Shown here: piece by piece, positions 1-11,180 of the stretch
How positions within the stretch are numbered: position 1 is the stretch's first letter
Layout of the letters: every line of letters begins with the position of its first letter
From: Mercenaria mercenaria
Lineage: Eukaryota; Mollusca; Bivalvia; Venerida; Veneridae
DNA length: 64,000 nucleotides
Assembly (NCBI RefSeq): GCF_021730395.1
Contig: NC_069377.1
Location: 71,741,501-71,805,500, forward strand
Reading direction: 5' to 3'
Notes under the pieces: generated by a model
What the model saw: the letters and a program-made list of their open reading frames with translations, nothing else
What the model was told of the DNA's origin: nothing
The model's database searches: none
Translations under genes and position numbers: made by a program

Positions 1-508
1 GACGGGATATGGCCAGTTTCCGAAAGGAACCGAGATATTATGCCAGTACAAGTTGTGTGCAACTTTGATTAAAGTTGATTGCAAAATGTGGTCCCTATCA
101 CGTTCACAAGCCAAAAAATAGCAAATTTTGGCCCTTTAAGGGGCCATAACTCTAAAACCCATGACAGGATCTGGCCAGTTTTCGAAAGGAATTGACATAT
201 GCCTATACAAGTTGTGTGCAACTTTGATTAAAGTTGATTGCAAAATGTGGTCTCTATTGTGTTCACAAGCCAAAAATAGCAAATTTGGCCCTTTAAGGGA
301 CATAACTCTGAAACCCATGAAGGGATCTGGCCAGTTTTTGAAAGGAACCGAGATATGTTGCCTATACAAGTTGTGTGCAAGTTTGTTTAAAATTGATTGC
401 AAACTATGGTCTCTATCGTGTTCACAAGAAATTATGAACGGACGACAGACGACGGACGAAGGGCAATCACAAAAGCTCACCTTGTCACTACGTGACAGGT
501 GAGCTAAA
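1..508 (+). repeat. Tandem-core repeat (family X type), 3' part
   Basis: Three degenerate units of about 158 bp start near 3, 164 and 320 with a shared 'ggatctggccagtttt' phrase and carry 'gtgttcacaag' and 'ggccataactct'. The block ends with 'gacggacgaagggcaatc' and then a short hairpin-like end, 'ctcacc...ggtgagctaaaa', the same 3' terminus as other large repeats in this window. The left end is cut by the window. Small ORFs on both strands here follow the repeat period and are not genes. Confidence 0.75.
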
Positions 509-600
509 AATGGCAGTACCTCCTGGATACATTTTTTCAATTTTTTTTAACGACAATGTAATAGTCTACACTCAGAACCAGATTACATTCAATGTTTTTT

Positions 601-905
601 GCCCCGGTAGCCAAGGGGTAGGGCACCCGCTTCGAGTGTGTGAGGTCATGGGTTCGATCCCTGGCCACATCATACCAAAGATGTAAAAAAAAATGGTACT
701 AGTAGCTTCCTCGCTTGGCGCTCACCATTAAGAAGATAGAGATAGGACAGGTCAGCACGGTGTCAGCATCATGTGACTGGGTGGGGTATCATGTCACGTG
801 TCTACGGCGTGATATTCCAGTGAGGCAGCACTATACGTTGGGCATTGTGCTCACTGCCACAAGTAGTCATTGAAAAAAGAAGTTAAACCCGAACACACAC
901 ACACT
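601..905 (+). repeat. tRNA-derived SINE, family A
   Basis: The head resembles a tRNA with an internal promoter: 'gtagccaaggggtagggc' is A-box-like and 'gggttcgatccctgg' B-box-like. A conserved body, 'agcttcctcgcttggcgctc', follows, then a tail ending 'gttaaacccgaacacac' and a CA run. A second copy with the same head, body and tail lies at 49281-49560, which shows it is a dispersed element and not a functional tRNA gene. Confidence 0.8.
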
Positions 906-928
906 GATTCAAACAGGGTAGCTGTTTG

Positions 929-1085
929 AAAAATCAACTGTGTGTGTGTGTGTGTTCGGGTTAAACGGCTTTTTCAACAATTTTTCAGTCATATAAACGA
1001 CGGTGTCTACTTGTAGAAGTGAGCACGAACCCACGACCTCCCGCACTCGAAGCGGACGCTCTACCACTAGGCTACTGAGGCGGTC
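929..1085 (-). repeat. SINE family A, internally deleted inverted copy
   Basis: Read on the minus strand this has the tRNA-like head ('cctagtggtagagcgtcc', 'gtgggttcg') joined almost directly to the family A tail ('tagacaccgtcgtt ... gttaaacccgaacac'); the central body is missing. It faces the SINE at 601-905 tail to tail, so the CA/GT tails form an inverted repeat with a short spacer. From its end to about 1647 I see only low-complexity AT-rich sequence. Confidence 0.7.
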
Positions 1086-1647
1086 CTAAAAATCAACTGT
1101 AAAATCACTTTACCATTGTTTTAGGTGATACAGTGCTAAATTGGTTAGGTATGTAAGGTTTAAAAAAAGCCCAAAGGAAAGAAGTTTCCAACCTGTACTG
1201 AAACAGGTTTTTTTTTGCGACGTAGTGATAGGAAATATAGTCATATCAAGGGCATAAGGGAACACATGAAAAACTTACAGATAAAAAAAATTGACTAGGC
1301 TAGTAAGGTGTGGGGAGATATGCGTTAACTGTTAATCAACAGATTGTGTTTTTTATGCAGATTACCCATTGTCTTCAAGATCAAGGTCAGGCATATATAG
1401 TCATTCTGTTACCCATACATATTTTTGTTTTGTTTATTCAAACACAGGTGCCTGATGCCCTTTCTTAAGCTTCATAATCAAGAGCTGAAGGAGTTTTATA
1501 ATAAAATAGTTTATTTACAATTTGTAATAGTTTTGATATAAAAAATGTGTTGTTCAGTTCTTGAGAATAGGCTCTAATTATAAATAGCCTGTGTCTGAAG
1601 TGATCATACATTACATTTAAGTAACGGTATCTTAGAAATAATAATCA

Positions 1648-1940
1648 ACGTTCTTTTGTTTGTTTGTTTTGGGTTTAACACCGTTTTTAACAGTATTTCA
1701 TTTATGTAATGGTGGGCAGTTAACCTAACCAGTGTTCCTGGATTCTGTACCAGTACAAACCTGTTCTCCGCAAGAAACTGCCAACTTCCCCACATGAATC
1801 AGAGGTGGAGGACGAATGATTTCAGACACAATGTCGTCTATCAAATCGTCACGGAGAACATACGCCCCGCCCGGAGATCGAACTCGCGACCCCACGATCC
1901 GTAGACCAAGGCTCTACCTACTGAGCTAAGCAGGTGGGCT
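1648..1940 (-). repeat. tRNA-derived SINE, family B
   Basis: On the minus strand the tRNA-like head reads 'gcttagctcagtaggtagag' followed by 'ggtcgcgagttcgatctcc'. The body contains 'cattcgtcctccacctctga' and 'actggtacagaatccagg', and the tail is 'gtgttaaacccaaaacaaac' with repeated CAAA. Other copies lie at 24136-24245 (minus), 25278-25430, 28293-28450 and 35943-36231. Confidence 0.8.
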
Positions 1941-2026
1941 AATCAACGTTCTAGTATAACAGCTAGTAAGTAGAATACAATTCCATTATCGTCAGTATCA
2001 TCAAACATTGTCCATGTCACGTGACT

Positions 2027-4482
2027 TCAATTGTTCAAATCATCAACGAGATTCCTCAGAACATCCTTATCAATTTTCAGTACCCTCTTGCACCTATTTA
2101 TAGCTCTAACAAGCACGTCTAGTGTTGCATTTTCAACTTCTCTATTCATCCAACAAGTGAGCATTTCAAAGATTTTCATGGATGTTGTTAACCTTCTCTT
2201 CATATCAATTACCTCAATTTCTGCCTTATCAAAACCTAACTGAAATCCAAGCTGTTGCCAGTTTTCTTCAAAAGCCATAGATAGTGTGCTAAGTTCAATT
2301 TTGTTCAGTGTTCGTTTGGGGACTGAACGTATGTCCAAACCAGTTTTATACCATTCATTTAAGATTTTAGTCACTTTTAAAGAATGGCTTTGATTATCAG
2401 GGCACCCTGTCCGTCGTTTATTGCACTGTTTCAAAGTTTCAAGATCCTGAACATTTTTGCTTCCACTGAGATTGTGATGTTTGTGGTAGCACCGTACAGA
2501 AATTGTATACAAACTTTGATCTTGCTTATCAAAACAACTACCACGGAATTTTTTCAGTTCTTGACTGATAACCATCTCTACAAATCTGCGAAATAAATCA
2601 TTCTCATCCACACTGATCCTATGTGGTGGACACAGACCTATACCAATAAGTTCTAGGGTATTTCTATGTAGTTTAAGTAAGCCTGCATGATCCACACTCA
2701 GTTTAAACACTACTGCGTTCTCAAAAATCATCGGTTCATTTTCAAATTCAATGAGAGGCCATCTCCCACATCCAGCTGCAGCAATTCTGTAGTACAATGT
2801 CGGGACAACTGCTTCATGTTCAAATATATACACAAGAGAAACTTGCGTGTGCTTCTTTCCTTTCATTAATGCATCGATCTCGCCATCAGTGGGGTTACTA
2901 AGAAGACTCGGGACTATATAAAATCCATGAGAGTCATATTTCTTGCTACACGTATTGTCATTTCCCTCAAATTTCAAAGCTTCCGCTATTATTCTATGTT
3001 TTTGTAAAAAGAATATCAGGACCTCCTCAAACTTTGAGAATTCGTTTTGTGGATCTCTACTCCATACATCATGAAGAAGTTCTTTATCAAGTATTGCCTT
3101 ATCACAAAGTTTATGCCAAGACTCCCGTAAACTAGCTCTAACAATGCAATAGCGTTCAGAGGTTAAGAGGCATTTGAAAGCATCAACAATATACTGTGGC
3201 TCCAACACAACTCGTGATTCAGCACCATCATCAAAATAGAAGAATGTTCCACGTGCATGATGATACTGGAGAAACAGCTTGATTTGATCTTCATCCTCAA
3301 TTGCTATTTCATTTTCTTCATTAAATTGCAACACAGTTTCAAAGTTGATTATCTTTAGATGGCGGTTTTCTTTCAATTTTCTTTCCAACAGAATCCATCT
3401 TGCTGGAATCAAGTTGCCTTTACACTGTTTACCTACAAGGTAGTTTACTGCTCTACACAATTTTTCTATTTCATCATTGGATTCATCAATATTTGAGACA
3501 GCAAAATGTTCAGAATGTATGTGGAATAGCATCTTGCTTCCTTCAAACAGTTTTCTCACTTCTTCAAACTTTTGTTCTATATCAACATCTGAGTCCAATA
3601 AATCTTTCTTAGTTCCTACCAGAATGATAGATGGTTCAGTCCCATGTTCATTACCCACAAAAGAATGTACAGAACTTATCCAAAATTTGATATATTCTTT
3701 CATTGTTTTCGGTTTAACTGTTCTAGGTTTTTCATCATCCTTCACTACTTGATCAAGACTTTTATTCAGGCTGAATACAAGAAGGTATATGGCATGTCTT
3801 GAATGAAATAGCTGATGTGTGGCATAGTAAACAAACTGACCCCCAAAGTCCCAAATACTTAGAGTTTTTCTGCTTTCATTAATAGACTCTTTTTCAAAAC
3901 TGACAGATTTACGAAGTTCTGTTGAGAATCGCTTAACATTTACTGAGTCCGTTTTCTTTTTCTTAGGTGATGGACTTGAATATTTTTCATTTTTACCAAC
4001 CTCTTCACCAACTTTCTCTTTATCTGCTCTTGCTTTATTTGTACTTTTATATTCAAAACTACTGCTTGTTCTTTTTATCTTCAAGTCAACTGTTTCATTA
4101 CAGTCTATATCCATATTCGCAACTTCTCTTTCATCATCACTTGCATTTGTATTCAAGCTTTCCAGCGAAACAGATGAACTTGATCTTGCTATGGAAACCA
4201 GACGTTTGATACTTTCTGTTGCAGCATCCTCATTTCTTTTCTGTTCCCATTTGAATCCTTCATTTAAAATTTCACATATATTAACGTCTATACCGTTTGT
4301 TGATTCAACACTGTCAATAGACTGTCCCATCAACCGTTTAGCGAGTGAAGATTTTCCTTGTCCGTAGCAACCAATGATCATCAATCTCATAGTATAATCG
4401 ACTTCCTCTCCTTGTTCAATTGCACTTTCATAAATCTGTCTTGTCCATGGGTCATTCTCAAGTTCATCTGGTAACTGATCGC
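2027..4482 (-). CDS. Roc-COR GTPase with Death domain, last and largest exon of a HIRAN-like/ROCO/Death gene
   Basis: Exon 5 of a spliced gene; encodes residues 244-1061. A Roc-type GTPase is visible: P-loop GCYGQGKS (281-288), switch-II motif WDFGG (454-458) and VGTKKD (532-537) in the place of NKxD. A Ser/Lys-rich low-complexity insert (about 326-446) separates the P-loop from switch II. A COR-like region follows (about 600-880), with 'GTFFYFDDG' and 'VLEPQYIVDAF' typical of ROCO proteins. The last 95 residues look like a Death domain ('NWQQLGFQLGF', 'MLTCWMNRE', 'DVLVRAINRC'). ROCO proteins are GTP-dependent signalling proteins; Death domains recruit adaptors in apoptosis and immunity. The open frame extends to an ATG at 4519, but a good acceptor (ttgttttcag) ends at 4483 and its phase matches the exon upstream, so I start at 4482. 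The stop is TGA at 2027-2029. Domain calls are from motifs by eye. Confidence 0.88.
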
Positions 4483-4534
4483 CTGAAAACAAGGAATATA
4501 ATTCTTTTAACAGGATCAAAGTTCGCCTACTCTT

Positions 4535-5507
4535 GCATTTTTAGCTTAACTATTTGAAGAATAAGGAGAGTTGTCCTATTCACCAAGGCGTCGGCGTCAC
4601 ACCTTGGTTAAGTTTTTCGTACCAGTCCACATTTTGACAAAACCTTTTGACATATAGCTTTGAAACTTATAACATTAATGTAGGCCTACCATTATCATGT
4701 CCAGCTGAAGGCAAAAGTACATAACTCCATCAAGGATCTTGTCTGAATTATGGCCCCTTTTAACTTACAAGTCTTCGTTACGTTTTTCGTACCAGTTCAT
4801 ATTTTGTGTAAACTGACGTATGGCTTTGAAACTTTTATCACTTGATTATAATAACAGTCTCTATATGTAGGCAAGAGTAAATAACTCTATCAAGTATCAA
4901 GTAGCCCTTTTTGGACATGGAAATTGGTTCAGATTTTGTACAAGTCCACATTTTGACACAACCTATTGACATATAGCTTTGTATAGTTTGTATTTTGTGT
5001 ATGGCTTTGAAACTTTTATCTCTTGTTAACTGTAACAGTCTCTATAAAAGTACATAACTCTGTCTTTTGGCTGAATTATGGCCCTTTTTTTGGAATTGGA
5101 CATTGATTCAGTTTTCGTACAAGTCCATGTTTTGTCAAAACTATTTGACATCTGGCTTTGAAACATTGAACATTGTTCATCATCAAAATCTCCATCTGTA
5201 CTCAATTATATGTAACTATGTCAAAGATATTTGGTTGAAATTTGGCCCTTTTTGGACTTGGAAATCAGTTAAGTTTTTCGTACCAGTCCATATTTTGTCT
5301 TAACTGTTTGATATATAGCTTTGAAACTTTGACCACTTGTTTACCATTATAATCTTCATACGTAGGCAAGACTACATAACTAGGACAAAGATTTTGGCTC
5401 AGTTATGGCCCTTTTTGACATTAGAATTTACTTAACTATTTTGACCCCATACTTACATCTCGAATAGTCAAGCGCGCTGTCAACAGGCAGCTCTTGTTTA
5501 AATGGGA
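4535..5507 (-). repeat. Tandem-core element, family Y, inside intron 4
   Basis: About five degenerate units of 170-190 bp contain 'ttcgtaccagtccacatttt', 'gctttgaaact' and 'attatggcccttttt'. Read on the minus strand it begins with 'aacaagagctg', a short GCTG...CAGC hairpin and 'cttgactattcg'. It ends near 4535 with the family motif 'gctaaaa' after 'ggtgtgacgccgacgcc'. The same ends occur at 7618-8790, 54839-56174 and 56374-58852. Confidence 0.75.
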
Positions 5508-6196
5508 CTGGGCTGGTATGTGAACTACCGTATCTTTGAAATATAAATGTAAATTTCAACAATATGTATAGGTATCTGAAATGGGACCGGGGGTGGGGGT
5601 GTAAACAACACGCCTGGTAAATAACAGAGCTACCTCTTTCAGAGGTATACGGTAAATCGCTCTGTCGGAACTTCCGAGCTATTACATGTCGAGAACGTCA
5701 AACAAAGGTGAGTGTCATTATATTTTTGTAGATTTGATTTAACTTTACAGAGAACTTAAAGTTTTCTAATTTATTCTTGATTTGTGGTCATGGCGATGTT
5801 TACCAGTAAGCTGATGTAGCGGTGAACTGGGCCGTTTCCTGATGAAAGCACTCATTGTCAAATGTTTGCATTTTAACTGATATCAAGAAGCAAACCGAGT
5901 AGGCGTGAGATAGCTGTAAGGTATACAATGTATTTGGAAATAAGATTTGTACCGAAAATGGTTTGGGAGTAGAAATATTCACTTTTTGTTGTGAGAGACA
6001 GCTCTGTCGTGAAGGAGATAGTCATGTCGCCAAGGAGATATCACAAAAAAATACATTCTTTAATATTTAATGTGGAATAATTTCACTTCACATAGAAGTC
6101 TTCATGAATTTCAAGTGGCAGAGTTTTGAAGCAAGTAGATTCTACAGGAAAAGTATCTACAATTTTTTAATTAACATATATTCACACGTAACATAC

Positions 6197-6287
6197 CAGT
6201 TTCTTTTTCAGTCGCGTTCTCCGGTGTTTCTGTCTCAGAAATGTTAGCAACTTCTGATTTCTTCTGTGACAGGTGTTTTGGTACACA
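6197..6287 (-). CDS. Exon 4 of the HIRAN-like/ROCO/Death gene (linker)
   Basis: A 91-nt exon encoding 30 residues plus one base: a polar linker rich in Glu, Thr and Lys ('SEVANISETETPENATEKET'). The minus-strand acceptor is 'tgttttttatcag' and the donor is 'ACTG|gtatgtt'. It enters in phase 0, matching exon 3, and leaves in phase 1, matching the acceptor of the ROCO exon, where G+GC gives glycine 244. The domain content is too short to classify; it appears to be a flexible spacer before the GTPase. Called from splice signals and frame only. Confidence 0.68.
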
Positions 6288-6664
6288 CTGATAAAAAACA
6301 AAAATACAGTTAGCAAAAGTAGATGAACATATGCCTACAGATAGCAAAGTAACCCCAAAATTTCGCGATCTGGGATACAGAGTTTTGGGGAAGAGAATCT
6401 GCTAACACCTTAGAAGTATCAATACTGCTGCATGCTGCACTGGTATATTTGGTATCAGCTAAACTTCTCATTTCTGAACCAAACATACAAGTGTGAGTGC
6501 TCATTTTCCAAGTAAGATCATTTCCTATCCAGTGATCATTATTTTTATTGTAATATTTGATGAAAAATCGTTTACATAATAACTGGTGCCCACAACGAAT
6601 TTATTAAAAATTGGGTAATCATGGCTAACATATATTTATTTTGAATTATAAGGATATTTCTTAC

Positions 6665-6805
6665 ATCTGTAACTGCCGAACTTGTTTCTGTCTTGTGTTT
6701 TCTTCCAAGACGTCTTTCTTCATGATAACTGCATCTAGGATCACAGCTTGAGCAATCCATGGATTGTAATGCACGTGTCCGTCTTCTCTTTGGATATTTT
6801 GACAT
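6665..6805 (-). CDS. Exon 3 of the HIRAN-like/ROCO/Death gene (basic Cys-rich linker)
   Basis: A 141-nt, phase 0/0 exon encoding 47 residues that begin 'MSKYPKRRRTRALQS' and contain 'CSSCDPRCSYHEERR', so very basic with four clustered cysteines. The acceptor is 'tatattcattcag' and the donor 'ACAGAT|gtaagaa'. KRRR and GRKHK could act as a nuclear signal, but that is a guess. The initial ATG is probably internal because the preceding exon joins in frame; an alternative start here would give a shorter protein lacking the HIRAN-like part. Confidence 0.7.
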
Positions 6806-7272
6806 CTGAATGAATATATATAGAACATAACATGACTTTGGTGCGTGAGGGGTGTGGCACATTCAAAGCCAATAAATCAAATTGCGCCTACTATTTTTGC
6901 TTGACTGCAAGGATTGCTTAATAGATTGCTATGAAGACTACATATGCTTTTAGCTGTGGTAAAACAAAATGCAGGTGTTTCCGGCTGTACTGCAGTTACG
7001 AAGGGGGCGAGTACCAGTGCTCACTAAAAATATGCTAGACTATCTGATACCTTTTGTAAGGAAAAAACTAAAACTCAGTGTTTTAAACAAATTTTCAGTT
7101 TATTTTTCACTGTTTCCGAGTTTGGCGGTCATTTCTTTAACGTATTTCAGTTACGTTACAGCAGCCTGTTGTTGTATTGATTAAAAGTTTTAGGATGTAT
7201 TAGCAGTACAGCCCCCACACAGACAGACGGACAGAAGAAAGTGAAACATAGTTAGGCTTAAGTATTATTTAC

Positions 7273-7394
7273 CGCTTTGCATTTGGCTTCAAGGTCTGGT
7301 GCTTTCGATACAACATGGTGGTAGTAGCAACAATATGTATCTTCTGTAATCACCATGGATGGACTGTAGCGTTCCAACTCTGGTCCCTGTAATG
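7273..7394 (-). CDS. Exon 2 of the HIRAN-like/ROCO/Death gene
   Basis: A 122-nt exon, entering in phase 1 and leaving in phase 0, that adds 40 full codons: 'LQGPELERYSPSMVITEDTY' followed by 'CCYYHHVVSKAPDLEAKCKA'. The acceptor is 'ctctgtattgcag' and the donor 'AAAGCG|gtaaata'. The Cys-Cys-Tyr-Tyr-His-His cluster, together with the cysteines of exon 3, could form a small metal site, but I do not recognise a named domain. The frame is open only in the phase predicted by exon 1. Another good acceptor (tgttttttcag) just upstream near 7580 leads to a short closed frame and is not used in this model. Confidence 0.66.
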
Positions 7395-7617
7395 CTGCAA
7401 TACAGAGAGTTAACTTCACGAAGTATATCTCTCTTGCTTGTCAAAGTAAATGCAATGTACTGAAGCAGATATAAGTAAAGTTTCCTTTGGACACACGTGC
7501 AATGATAATTCAGCAGAAATCTGAAATTCATAGACTGTAAACGGCATCCTCCAGATTTGCATCATTAATGCTCAAGTTCTGAAAAAAACAACTATTGTAA
7601 TGTATATAACATATAAT

Positions 7618-8790
7618 AACAAGAGTTGTCACAGGAGACAGCGCGCTCGACTATTTCGATGCTGGATAGTGAAATAGTACGTGTACATCTAAGGAAGCTG
7701 AAGCTGTGGAGTGTTTAATGACTCCCAATGTGGATGAAGATATTAAAGTGTGTGTCAGTTATATGTAGTAATAACAGAGATGGAGATAAAGTGTATCAAA
7801 ACATTAAATAAATATAAAAGTTTGAATCAAATCCATTTAGTAGCAACACAGATATGGTGAAAAGCAACAAAATTAAAGTGAAATTCTAAGTAAAAATGGG
7901 ATATAATTCATGAATGCAAGAGTTATGGCCCTTTTGTCATATGATGATGTGGAAAAAGTTTGAATAAAATCTGTTTAGTAATAATATAGATAAAGTGAAA
8001 GTGCACCAAAACTTTAACCTGAAATTTTAAGTAAAAGGGGGATAATTCATAAAATATTAGTGCCAGAGTTATGGCCATTGTATCAAACGATGTGGGTGAC
8101 GATGCGGAACATATAGTTTAAGTTTGAATCAAGAGATATAGTCCTTGCGTCATATGATGTGGGTGATGATGTGAGACGGCCACTTTAAGTCCGAGTTAAA
8201 TCTATTTGGCAATAACAGAGATAGAGTGAAAGTGCACCAAAACATTAACCTGAAATTTTAAGTAAAAGGGGGATGATTCATAAAATTCATAGTGCCAGAG
8301 TTATGGCCCTTGTGTCAAATGATGTGAACATAAGTTTTTAAGTTTGAATCAAATCCCTTCTGAGATATAATGAAAATGCCTCAAATTTAGCATAACATTC
8401 TAAGTAAAGAGGGGACATAATTTATGAAAAATTGGTGCCACAGGTATAAACTTTGTGTCATATGATGTGTGTGATGATGTGGAACAACAATTTTAAGTTT
8501 GTATCAAATCCATTTAGAAATAACTCAGACAGAGTGAAAGTGCACCAAAACATGAAATTCTAAGTAAAAATGGGACAATTCATGATATATTGGTGTGAGA
8601 GTTATGACCCTTGTGCCATATGATGTGGGCGATGACGAGGAATAAGTATTTTAAGTTTGAAGCAAATCCATCAAGTAATTACAGTGATAAAGAGAAAGTG
8701 CATCAACACTTTAACCAAGGTGTGGACGCGGATGGACTTCGACGCCGGGTCGAGTAGGATAGCTCTCCATATACTTCGTATAGTCGAGTT
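7618..8790 (+). repeat. Tandem-core element, family Y, in intron 1
   Basis: It starts with 'aacaagagttgtc' and a TTGTC/GACAG hairpin, then 'cgctcgactatttcg'. Inside are six or seven units of about 150-170 bp containing 'aagtttgaatcaaatcc', 'gagttatggcccttgtg' and 'catatgatgtggg'. It ends 'ccaaggtgtggacgc ... cttcgtatagtcgagtta'. Orientation is given by the 5' hairpin. Confidence 0.75.
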
Positions 8791-8956
8791 AGAAATAGAA
8801 AGATATATCATTTAAGTAATTATTAAGTAATTATTAAGTAATTATTTAAGTACAGCCACATTCTTTCCAGTTTGCATTCGTGTGGCGAAATGATTGTACT
8901 ACATTCAACGTTATACACAGAACAGAACATTATTATACAATAAGCCTTTTTATGTA

Positions 8957-9112
8957 CGGTGGCGTAGAGGGGACATAGGAAATATTTTATTTATCACGTG
9001 CGCACGTGATAACTATCACGTTCGCACGTGTTAGCTATCAAGTTCACACGTGGTAGCTAACACGTACGCACGTGATAAATAAAATATTTCCTATGTCCCC
9101 TCTATGCCACCG
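8957..9112. mobile_element. Short palindromic MITE with four CACGTG-like inner units
   Basis: Arms of about 55 bp are almost perfect inverted copies: 'cggtggcgtagaggggacat' on the left and 'atgtcccctctatgccaccg' on the right, flanked on both sides by TA. The centre holds four short units of the type 'atcacgtgcgcacgtgat', each with one or two CACGTG/CACGTTC half-sites. No coding capacity. TA flanks fit a Tc1/mariner-type non-autonomous element. Confidence 0.8.
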
Positions 9113-9614
9113 TAATTATGAGCCTTTAACATATCAAAGTTTATTGGATCACTTTACTTTTTATTTCCAACTTTTAACGCTGTTGTAAATTTTGAGCTTT
9201 ATGCATATGTGTGTAATATTAACTATAATCAAACCAATATGTTCTCCTTGTTCAGCAAATATTTCGCACTTAAGCATAATTGTCAAGTACGCAGGTCGAA
9301 CCTAGGATAGACAATGTAATTATGCAAAAATAAATGTAAAATAAATTAAAATTAAAATTAGTGCTTTGTATACAGTCGAACTTCGTTCGATCGAACTTGA
9401 CATGACCAGCAAAGTTAGTTCGAGTTATCGGTAGTCCGAGCCATCGAAATTTATATATTATATAGGGACTTTGCTGGTACCTTACGATGAGTTCGAGCAA
9501 ACGGAAGCGTTCGAATTATCCGAGTTCGAGTGAAGAAGTTCGCCTGTATAAGGTTTCATGAAAGATCCCACACCCTTTTATAGATATTGACAGACAGTGG
9601 TATCGTATCAATTT

Positions 9615-9785
9615 TATTTTTTTTTTGGATTTAACGTCGCACCGACACATGATAGGTCATATGGCGACTTTCCGGCTTTTAATGGTGGAGGAAGACCCCA
9701 GGTGCCCCTCCGTGCATTATTTCATCACGAGCGGGCACCTGGGTAGAACCACCGACCTTCCGTAAGCCAGCTGGATGGGGTATCG
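9615..9785 (-). repeat. SINE-like repeat, family C
   Basis: Read on the minus strand it ends in 'gcgacgttaaatccaaaaa', a tail common to tRNA-related SINEs, preceded by 'ccaggtgcccgctcgtgatg' and 'caccattaaaagccggaaag'. I see no clear A/B-box pair, so the head is probably truncated. Confidence 0.55.
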
Positions 9786-9880
9786 TATCAAGGATAGAAA
9801 ATGATGTGCAAGAGCTAAAACTATCATCTGTTTCATTTAAATCGTACGTAAACTGTAGAGGAGTTAAGTATATAAGCTAT

Positions 9881-10275
9881 TACACTAGCTCCTAGACTAT
9901 GTTGAAGACACATATTGGCCGAAACATAAGTCTATAATTGTTATATCATATGCCCTTCTCAAATGCACTCATCTGACTGGCCCATATTTCTTATATATAA
10001 GAAAAGAGTCATTATCACTTTTGCAGGTCAATATCGCTTTTTGCGGACCCGCGCGTGCACCCATTTCGACCAATCAAATGAACGCATTTGAGAAGGGTAT
10101 ATAATATTACTTTTTAATTTTTGTTTTTAAAATTGTGAATGTAGCCTGTCTTTATCCTATGTCCAATATCATAATACAATCAGCTCTAAAATAGACTGGA
10201 ATTTGTCACTATTACAAATGCCAAGAGTTTAGATTTTGTGACATATTCTTTACTATCAGTCTAGTGGCTAGTCTA
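9881..10275. mobile_element. MULE-like MITE, expanded copy carrying another insertion
   Basis: The ends 'actagctcctagact' and 'agtctagtggctagtcta' match the ends of the 198-bp element at 56563-56760, and the inner phrase 'ctatgtccaatatcat' is shared. This copy is longer because it contains the palindromic insert at 9951-10099. I could not find a clean target duplication here. Confidence 0.65.
9951..10099. mobile_element. Nested palindromic MITE
   Basis: Terminal inverted repeats 'tgcccttctcaaatgc' and 'gcatttgagaagggta' enclose about 120 bp with a GC-rich part (gcggacccgcgcgtgc). It interrupts the 9881-10275 element. No ORF. Confidence 0.65.
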
Positions 10276-11180
10276 ATATGTTTTATTTGCAGTTGTAATA
10301 TGGTAAGTTAAAACAATGTCTTTATTCAAAATAGGAATAATTAGGCTTGAAAGTCCTGGCAGTATGTACTACTTCATGTTGATGATGTACACCAAGTTTC
10401 ATTAGAATTGGATGAAAACAAGAATAACGTGCGGGCAGAATGTTGGACCTACAAACAGTTCAAACACTACTTTACTTCAGCTTTGACACCGGCAGCATAA
10501 AAAACACATGATATTTTTCTTACCCTAAGTGCCTGAGATTTTAGTTTATGTATACTTGTCATAATTTTGCTAACCAAGGCATATTCTAATCTCTGGCCTG
10601 GCCTTATTTTAGCAATTTTCGACTTGGCCAGGCCAGACCAGGTCCGAAGAGGCCATAGTTTTAATGTTCAAATGTTTTAAAATGAAACTATATCATGTAT
10701 CAGCGAGTACAAAAAGTGCCGTTTCGACCCGTTTTATTTTCTCACTGAGTAAATAAAAATGTCTGTGAGATCTAAAATTAGTCTGATCCAAAAATATTTA
10801 TACCAATATTGATACCAGAGGGATTCACTGGCTGCAGAGGGATAAAATATATGCCATCTATTTGAAGAACTTACTCTGTCTCCTTGTTTATTCATTTACC
10901 ACCTGTTAACTGATTATACTTGTCACTACCAGAATATTCTTACATAAACTGATGTATTCAAGTAAGTTTTATAAGCTTTTATCCATGTGGATAATGTGAT
11001 TAAAGAACAAACAGTGGTTATGGTACCTTTCAACAGTATTTCATTTAATTACATCTTTTGCACATGATAACTGGAATCAATGAAATTAGATAAACGTTAA
11101 TACACATTAGAAGCATTAGCGGCCAGGAAAACAGGACTTTGTTTGACATGTTGTGACTTTTAAATACAAACAAACATGTT

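Noticed and set aside
1860-1935. tRNA gene on the minus strand
   Set aside because: The head has A and B boxes but is followed by a SINE body and tail shared with four other copies; the cloverleaf is imperfect.
4483-4519. Start of the ROCO protein at the ATG at 4519
   Set aside because: A strong splice acceptor ends at 4483 and its phase fits the upstream exon, so the 12 residues before the glycine are probably intron sequence read by chance.
5067-5303. 78-codon plus-strand ORF
   Set aside because: It lies within the family Y tandem repeat and is antisense to an intron of the ROCO gene; its sequence follows the repeat unit.
6310-6504. Possible extra exon between exons 3 and 4 of the ROCO gene
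   Set aside because: It has an acceptor-like 'tttggttcag', but the phase 0 frame from exon 3 meets a stop at once, whereas exon 4 fits directly.
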